Shown in pieces: positions 56,156 through 64,000 of a stretch of 64,000 nt of DNA. Every line of letters starts with the position of its first letter. Positions within the stretch are counted from its first letter, which is position 1. Under the pieces are notes generated by a model. It was not told where the DNA came from. It saw nothing but the letters and a program-made list of their open reading frames with translations, and made no database searches. This DNA comes from Sipunculus nudus (lineage: Eukaryota; Annelida; Sipuncula; Golfingiida; Sipunculidae): NCBI GenBank assembly GCA_026874595.1, contig CM049317.1, positions 10,392,382 through 10,456,381 on the forward strand. The letters run 5' to 3'. A program made the translations under genes and the position numbers.

Positions 56156-57240
56156 ACCACCTATCTGAACTTCATAAACTAAAGGTAATTCCTTTGAGCT
56201 TTTATACAAACGGTAAGGAGAACGTGGATATCAGCGCACACAGGCTGCTTGATTCTTTTTTATCAACGTATTTATAATATGTGGGTGCCCGCCAAAATAA
56301 TCAAAACAAATTCAACGAGGGCATCAGGCAGCAATTCATATAAGCCAGAGCTTTTTCAAAAGTTTTGCAACAAGTTACCTTTCTACCTCCGCATATAAGC
56401 AACCTATACCACCTTAGGTTACACGTTTTTCCCTTTGTCAATATATCTGTGTTTACAAACATATTGTTGATAAACAAGTTCATACATCCTTCATAAAGGC
56501 CGTATATATGAAGTTTTCACAACCGTAATTACCCTAAGATCATTATTACATACACAGAGGAAGCCAGACATTATATAAATTCTTTTCCAAAGGTAAGGAA
56601 TCGGCACGTTAAATTGATAAACTTACTACAGAAATTATTCAGATGGCTAACTCACTTTGCATCATTTTTACCAGCAGAACAGTATGATCTTATGTATAGT
56701 TATTTAATATTTCTAATGCTATTTTATGTTTTACTTTTTTTCTCTATTGAAGTGATTGTACACTCTTTGAATTCGGATAAATAAAAATTATCAATTAATC
56801 ATTTGCCTTATCTGCCTTTCAAATCAGGATGCATGGTGACCAAACAAGAAAACAGAGTAACTGCTTGAGCGGGAGGCTCTCTGCTGAACCGTATGTTGAT
56901 CATTAAACCCAGCATGACATAGGAATATACACAAGTTTCAGGTTTCTTGAATTAATATATAATATATCGATATTACATCCGGGCGGACGGCCATTCACAC
57001 ATTAGTAAAAATATGAACCATTAAAAAGGGAAAACATGATCAATTTATGTTTTAAATATTTGTAAAAAAAACTGTTTAGTCTTATATCGGACCCCTTTGT
57101 AATATGTGATTTTAACTTTTTATAATCTTAATTCGGCCCTGGTTCCATCACATTCAGATCAGATAAAGCGGGACGTGCTTCCCCCTGCCCCCATAAAACC
57201 ACAACCACTTAACAACATGTAGGGTGACTAAGGCCTAGTG

Positions 57241-57261
57241 TGTGTTTTATCATAAAACACA
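57241..57261. promoter_or_regulatory. Perfect 10-bp inverted repeat with 1-base centre
   Basis: TGTGTTTTAT, then C, then ATAAAACACA. The TTTAT/ATAAA halves resemble posterior Hox and caudal sites. It lies in a repeat-free block about 6.5 kb upstream of the Ig gene. Function is inferred only. Confidence 0.25.
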
Positions 57262-59691
57262 TTGGACCAGGACTTCCTACAGTCACAGCCTGAGATTCCC
57301 TCACGAGTGGGACTGACAGACAGCTGTAGGCTGGACAATTAATCTTATCAGACCGTTTTACATCACAGAGCCTGTCACAGCCACGCCAGGCAGCCTGCCG
57401 TTTCCTGCTGTCACGTGGTTCTTCGTCGCCTGTCCGCGATATTGTAAGTTATAAGGACTTGTCGTGAATCTGACTCCCGTCCCCCCCCCCCCCCCCGGTG
57501 TGCAATCTCCAAGAGCGGGCTTATCTAAACACTGCGTTCGATTGTGCTCACGGCAACCGCAATATTCAAGTTAAACTACTCACTTGCACATCAAGATTTC
57601 AAAGGCTGAACGAAGTTATACATGAAAGACTCGCACAAAATGAACATTGGTCAAACGAACTATATGACATGAGAATACCAATGGTGTCATCCATATAATC
57701 GACGACAAAAAATACGTTGATTCACACAGGGGGGGGGGGGGGGCATGGATGGTCTCAGGAAATGGCAAAAAATCGGTCTGATCGCTAACCGCGCTGCCTC
57801 CTGGCGGATTCTGATATACCTAAAATAAATGTATGTAATTGACGAGCGATCACAAGACTAACATCTTGTGCAGGGAGGTCAGTTTTGGAGTCAACAATAT
57901 TGGAGATGTTGCCCAAAGAGGGACAGAAGTAGTCTTGGGAATAAGGTCAAGGTCAAAAATAAAGAAAAGCTACCATTTGTCAGCTAGAACTAATATTGCC
58001 CCCACATTTTTGCTTTTGAAAATCAACCATACTTGAGATAAGCATAAAATAAGACGATTTTTACCAAGAATATTGATAAAGTATAATCATCAATGAATTA
58101 TGCATGACATTATCACAGATTATACAGAATAAAGCTTGCAAACTCTTACCAGGGCCAGTTAGAATGCGTTTATATCCAGTGATGTCTGAATACTAGGGTC
58201 GTGAATGGAGGCAGGGTCTTACTCAGAGGATTGGGTTCACTCAAGTGGCTGCAAAGAACCTTATCAACGATATGTGACATGCCGTTGTCATGTGATCTCT
58301 GATTCTGTTATAAATGGTTCACTTAATACAGTAGCATAACGATAGTAAAACGTCACGCCAGCTCTGTTTAGTGTCATGTTTGAAGATCAAGCCGGATCGT
58401 GTTCACAGACTATACTTTTATTCAGTGTCAAGGAAAATAACCATGTGAAAAGAGGGCACTCAAAGAGCGCACTATCTTCCGATAAAAATGTCATATGTAA
58501 AATACCAAAACACCTAAAACAGTCAGTTATAAGTTTGTTATAATCATATAATACAAATGTCTGACAGTGTTGCATGTATAATTACACAAATAACCCTATT
58601 CGAATATATGTCAAAATGGTATTCTATGATGAACTGTTCAACGTTTTCCATAGATATTTAGTATTCGCTACATAACTTAAACTTGAAGCCCTGAGTTGTA
58701 TAATTCTATTTTTAAGTCACTTTAAACAGCGTTTCTTAAATACAAAACAGAATAACAAAACGACGTTATTTCAAAAGGATAGTTTCTTTTAAAACCAATT
58801 TGCTTTGTAATGTTTGGTCTAAAAGTATGGAGCTGATATACATGCTGAGAAAATGACGGCTCAACACCCTGACCCACGAAAACAAGTGTCCCGAAAGTGC
58901 TAGTAGACTTAATTCTTTTCCGTTTTAAGCATGTACGAATGTGTCAATTTTCCAGATTTATTTTGGTCGGAGCAGGAGAACGCGCGCCCCCACAAAATTC
59001 GCACCCTTAAGTATACGTCATCCGACTTCCTGGTGCAGCTGTATACTGGGTTCATTAAAATTAAAAGGGCGGCCCTGTCCATGACTGCCAAATGAAATGA
59101 CTTTAAAGAAGGTTTAGTGCTCCTGACAAAAATAGTGGATTGTTTTAAAAGGGTGAAAGAGGAATAAAAATCGAGACATCCCTCTTTTTCTCCTCTGTTT
59201 TTAACACAACAAACTGAATAAAAGATGAACTGCCCCCTTTTACAAATATACGTATGAGATGTGCGTGTTAGAGGCCATGTGCAATCTGTTTTATTTATGG
59301 CTTTCAGCACAGCTTCAGGTTTATGACATTTGAAATGATAATTAATTTAAATTATACTTAATAGTTACGTTACAAAATATTCTTTGTATTATCCAAACAC
59401 ACATTATAGGGCTTTTATCATATTTAGTGATGTCATACATAAAGCAGCCAATGAGATTATGACTTTTATTCCATGTGGTGCACCATGCAAAACAAAACCA
59501 TGACCAAGGCGATTGCTTGACCTCAACTGCAAAACGACGCTCTGAAACATCTGTCACACTAAAGGCATATAAATACCATAAAAATAAAAAGGCAAATGTT
59601 TCATTTCATATCTTTTTAATGGCAATAGCTTGAAGAAAAATAAAAACCCTGTTTTGAAGATTTGAAAAAAAAATAATAGCTTAAATTAAAT

Positions 59692-61460
59692 TAAACTAGG
59701 GACCGATAGGTTTGAATTTGTCTAGAAAAGGATACTTTGATGAGTTCTTTCAAAATTTGGTTTGTGACCTTGAACTTGTGACCAAAACATCTGAGAACCT
59801 ACTATCCTAGAACTTAAAGCATTTTGATTATCAAAACACTCTTAAAAAGAAAGTGGTTCCAGCGAACTTGACCACTGACCAGGTAACCTCGAAATCTACA
59901 GATTTCTTCAACTTTAGGTGGGTAAGCCATGTGTGAAAGAAGAAAGGTTTGGCATAAACAGTTTGACCTTGACCTTTGAACCCATGACTCCCAAATAGAA
60001 AGTTTGTTCCCCTATTTCCCCTAGAAGATGGTAGGTTTTGATGAAAAGTTTGGCTGAAAATGCTTCCACATCCTTTTTAAGAAATGGGTTCTGTGACCTT
60101 TGACCTCATGACCACCAAATCGATAGGGTTCTTGCTTTAGTGGTGGGTCATTTTTAACTCAGTGTCAAACCAAACTGGAGTTATCATCTGGAAACTAATT
60201 TGTAGATAGGTGGCCCCTGTGACCTTGTGACTACAAATTTAACACAGGAAATCGCTAATGCAGATACTCTCGTTTGTGGAGGTAGAAAATGCCTGTCTGT
60301 CTAAAAATTGCAGGCAAACAACTAGCGCCCATGGCGGACAGCCTGTTCAGCCAATTCAGTCAATACTGCTATATATACGTCTGCACTAAAAATTGCGCTT
60401 TTCACTACAAGTTATCCTGAAGTTTAATATGGTCTTGTCTTCAAATTCTGTAGCTGAGTTGAAATTAAAACATTGCATTAGAACTTTATCTTATGTCAAA
60501 GGACTCGCATAATGATTCAGGGCAAAGCTATACATGGTCTTTCATTTATTGCTAAACGCTATGTTTTGCTAGTTTTATTTAATCGCCCTTGCATCGTACC
60601 AACAATTAATTGCAGCCATATAACCATATAAGACAGTGCTAATGACTATCTGGCTGAATCACGCATGTATGCATAAATCGGCTTACTGCTGTGCCATCCA
60701 ATGGTTTTTCTCCTCCATTTACACGAGAAACTGCATCGGCGATATCGCGTATAAGGTTCTTCCCCCGATTGTCAGGTCAACAATATTTAGAAGATTTAAG
60801 GTTTGGGATAAAATGCTTGGCTTTAAATGCATCCACAATCTTTTTAAATAAGTGGGTCTTGTGACCTTGACCTTTGACCTGATGACTCGAAATACATTAG
60901 GTTTCTTGCTTCTGTGGTGGGTCATACAAAATGCAAACACATTTGTGGCTGGACGGACGGACAGACAGACAGACGGACAGACGGAGAGAGTGATTACTAT
61001 AGGGCAACCACTTATGATCAATGAACACATAGGATTTAGGGACACCATAAAGATAAAACCACAGCTCAGAAACGGAAATGCATGATTGCTCTAATTAATT
61101 GTATGGTCTCCTATTTAGAAAAAAAATCGTAAACATAAGAAAAGAAATACAGGTGGCGCCACCAGTTTTTGAGCATTGACAAAACTAGTCATGGTCAATA
61201 TCCAAGGCAAGCTTCATGACAATCCATGCATCAGTCATCAAGATATTGGAGGTTTTCTATCAAATATTTTTCTGGGGGCACAAACTCCATAGCTCGGAGG
61301 ATATAAGTCGCAGTGACATAATTTCAGGTTTCCCATGAGATTTTTTATTGACCTTCACTTATAGGTCAGCGATTATGAATTATGCCTTGCTGATGGGCGG
61401 CCGGACGGACAAAGCGCCATACCTATACCTCCAGGTGACTTTTAGTCAACTGAGATAAAA
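59692..61460 (+). repeat. Full-length dispersed relative of the satellite family
   Basis: Starts AACTAGGGACCGATAGGTTT, continues with diverged GTGACCTTTGACCTCATGACC units, then a GGACGGACAGACAGAC joint (60,951), AGGTGGCGCCACCAGTTTTT (61,151) and a CGGACGGACAAAGCGCCATA tail. Block order is the same as at 26,146-28,145. A non-family insertion or replacement appears between about 60,240 and 60,760. Confidence 0.7.
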
Positions 61461-64000
61461 TCATGGTTTTTAATGTATTTTGCATTATACATACTTCACG
61501 GAGCAATGTCTGAATTACAAAATGATCTGCACAGAATAATTTATATGGTATGACAGGTATAATCATCTTTAGTACTTAAATTACAATTATCCGCCATTAT
61601 CAATTAAGAGGTGAGAATAAGGTCTTTCTTAATTACCCGTCTGATCTCCTTACGTATTCATCTAAGAGCCTGCCTGTTGCATAAAGTTGGATGCTCAAGA
61701 TGAGATGTAAATTCTGCTTCCTCATCAACATTACAGACAAAGCCGGTCACTGCTTTATGTATAAGAAGCAGCGCGGCCCCTCAGATCACGCTAAAGGCTC
61801 ATTAAGCCAAATCCTTATAAGTTACCCCCAATGTCCTGTATAACACTGACTCCTCTATGCGTCGCGGGAAGGCGACAGGGATGTTTGTCACGTGACCAGC
61901 CGGCGCCGGATCAGGTTTTTTATATTGATTTATTAACCTGGTCTCCGCGACTGACTTCCTTAATCCAGATGCCTTGGTGTCTCTCCTTCTAAATTAACCC
62001 GGGTGCTTCCTCAATCGTCTGGACGACATCACCGGTTAAATTGGTAATTTTTTACAAAGGATTTGCAAGGCCGACTCGATTTAGGCCGAGGTTCACCCGC
62101 CAAGGTGCGTCTGTACAGCCCCTTCCGCCGGTTACGGCCAAATGAATGATTCCGCACGGCTATTAATTTCTGCCCTTCCATCTTGTCCTTTGTTAGGTTA
62201 TTTTTTACATGTAAAGGTTTCCTTATGAAAATGAATTTACGTAAAAGAGTCTTCAATTCACGTGAATTCATTTCAGCGTCAGGTCGCTGTGACGCAATAT
62301 TAATTACCAATATTCTAATTAACCAATTCCTGTGCTTGACATTATTATGTGTTTTGAAATGATGTGATTCTTAATCGTATAGGAATATCTGAATAAATAT
62401 AATCTAATTAAACTAATGGGTCGGCATAATGATGTCCCTTGAGGAACGGTCGAGCACCATATCAATATTGTAAAATCCACAAAAGGCAAGCACGGGTGCA
62501 CCGATCGATCATTTAACAAGACTGCAAGGTTGAGGTCGTCATACATTAGAGAGTACAGGAAGGCCTATAGGTAAATATATGTTTTTTGCAACAACCAATC
62601 CCAACCGGAAACGAGGCCACGAACGGGACAATTCTGGCGGAACTCCCCCCCCCCCTTGATATATGAGAGGCTATACCGAAATGTCAAGTAGATCCTATAG
62701 GCCCAGTAAGAATGTCTATTGAGTCACGTTACGACTGTAGTATATATGATCAGGCCACAGGCAGACTGGCTCGGATAAAAAAACGAACGAAACCATCAGC
62801 GACAACTGCATGCATGCAGGATGGTACGGAAACCAATGGACTAAAAGGAAAAGGAAAAAATGGCATAAATACTGGGACAAAATGTAATGTGTTCATGTTT
62901 ATTCTGAAAAAGACCAAGCAAAAACAGTAAAATCAAATAAAACATTTTAATATTTCTTTGAGTAACAAAAGGGGTTGGCATATACAATACTTTGGGTTAT
63001 GATATTTTGTTAAAAAGAAATGCATCTTTTTGTGTCATTTTTAATTATTCATTGTCTGTCAACGTATTCCTTTATAGGGTGTAACAGGACTGTAGTTAAC
63101 CTTGCCTGTTGCATCGCGGGTTGTCCAGAACCAACACCTGTTCCAATGTGCAGCTCATAAACATACAGGTGTCTGATGTCACACTACACTTTTTAATCAT
63201 GAATTGCATGCTGAATCAAACATGTATATTAAACATAAATTAGAAGTACACAGCACTCAGCGTAGTTGGTACTATCCTAGCTAAAGTTGTTGATAATGAA
63301 TAGATAAACATATTTAACATCCACCTCGTTGTGATTTAATAAATTCCACCTTTTGTGGCGTACCTCTTGTTGAAGAGAATACATGGCCGGAGAAGAAGGG
63401 AGTTTAAATTAATCTCCGACGTACAAGAGTACCAAAATTCGTATTTTCGATTTATGTGGCGTACCTCCAGGTAAGCCACATAAGGTAACAGTGTTGCACA
63501 CAATCGACACACACGTTTTAAACGCGTGTGCGAACGTTAACGATACACAAGTAACAGGCGGTGCCATGTGACGTTACATATATAGTCTTTATAGATAAAA
63601 AAAACCCCAGAAGAACCATTTTAGTAATGTATATATAGGCCCGAGAGTCATTTCTTTCCCCTTCTCTTAACGTCAAGGGGGCGAATCTAATAAAAAAATA
63701 TCCAACATTAGGTAGTTCATATCAGGATTTTCGATACTCAGGTGTACGCAGGAAAAGGGCAAAGGAATCTGCGCGATTCCATTCACTACTTGAGGCCATT
63801 CTGTTATAGTCCTGCAAAACATATCCTGGATACATGGTTTCTTAATTAACCTTTTGCCATGACGAAGCAAGACACACATATGATTTGAGTGTCACATGCA
63901 AGGGGGCCCGTTGATTCACAGAATTTACGAGCTTACAGGGTACTTATAGTCAACTTAAATGAAAATCTTCTGTGAATATCTGCATTTGCTGCTCTGCGGC
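61461..64000. other. Right end of window, nothing coding supported
   Basis: Mostly unique sequence. 61,610-62,420 is GC-richer with several TAATTA-type and LIM/homeodomain-like sites and no recognised repeats. A minus frame there (62,310-62,029) has no domain. TGTGGCGTACCTC occurs twice 100 bases apart (63,355 and 63,455), the second forming a 28-bp imperfect palindrome. Confidence 0.4.

Larger units (their letters stand above)
55276..59691. other. Intergenic, nothing coding supported
   Basis: Holds a right-end fragment of the TCGCGA element (56,077-56,155), poly-C (57,479-57,496), poly-G (57,728-57,743) and a short perfect palindrome at 57,241-57,261. The block at 57,150-57,440 is GC-richer and repeat-free. 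Open frames have no recognisable domain. Confidence 0.4.

Noticed and set aside
62029-62310. 93-codon basic minus frame
   Set aside because: Its only support is length; no domain, no exon borders, and the block looks more like non-coding regulatory DNA.

Overview
The window looks like a nuclear genome fragment from an animal, most probably a mollusc and perhaps a bivalve. It is AT-rich, the only convincing gene is split by GT-AG introns, and there are many (TA)n/(GA)n microsatellites. Two dispersed repeat types, one built on GTGACCTTGACCTTTGACC and one on GGTGGCGCCACC, look to me like molluscan repeats. The species assignment is inference; nothing here fixes it.

One gene can be reconstructed with confidence. 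It lies on the minus strand and encodes a type I membrane protein with five immunoglobulin domains. Nine exons between 13,928 and 4,204 join in frame. They encode Ig1 (two exons), Ig2 (two exons), Ig3, Ig4, Ig5 (one exon each), a transmembrane exon and a cytoplasmic exon. All exon junctions within and between Ig2-Ig5 are phase 1. A signal-peptide exon at 50,774-50,723 fits the required phase and frame, which would make intron 1 about 36.8 kb. A stop-containing last exon at 3,861 is proposed more tentatively. With both ends the product is 591 residues. Ig1-Ig3 resemble the lachesin/IgLON arrangement and Ig4 resembles the first Ig domain of Kirrel/Neph proteins. Cell adhesion or recognition at the plasma membrane is the likely role.

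Most of the rest is repeats. Inside the gene are a PIF/Harbinger element with a broken transposase fragment (6,689-7,714) and tandem GGTGGCGCCACC repeats. Intron 1 holds a 7-kb satellite (about 14.8-21.9 kb; about 24 copies of a 288-bp unit that is itself a dimer of about 144 bp). Every half-unit carries four nuclear-receptor-type hexamers spaced 0, 1 and 2 bases apart. Shorter relatives of the same family lie at 26.1-28.1, 43.8-44.6 and 59.7-61.5 kb. Intron 1 also holds a second Harbinger-type MITE (39,598-40,151), a 145-bp foldback (36,883-37,027), a TCGCGA-rich inverted-repeat element that recurs elsewhere, and a diverged duplicated module near 45.6 and 46.3 kb.

Upstream of the gene (50.8-64 kb) I found no supportable coding sequence. 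The main feature there is a 27-bp minisatellite at 54.07-55.28 kb that leaves several reading frames open. No rRNA gene, intact tRNA gene, CRISPR array or bacterial-type operon was seen.
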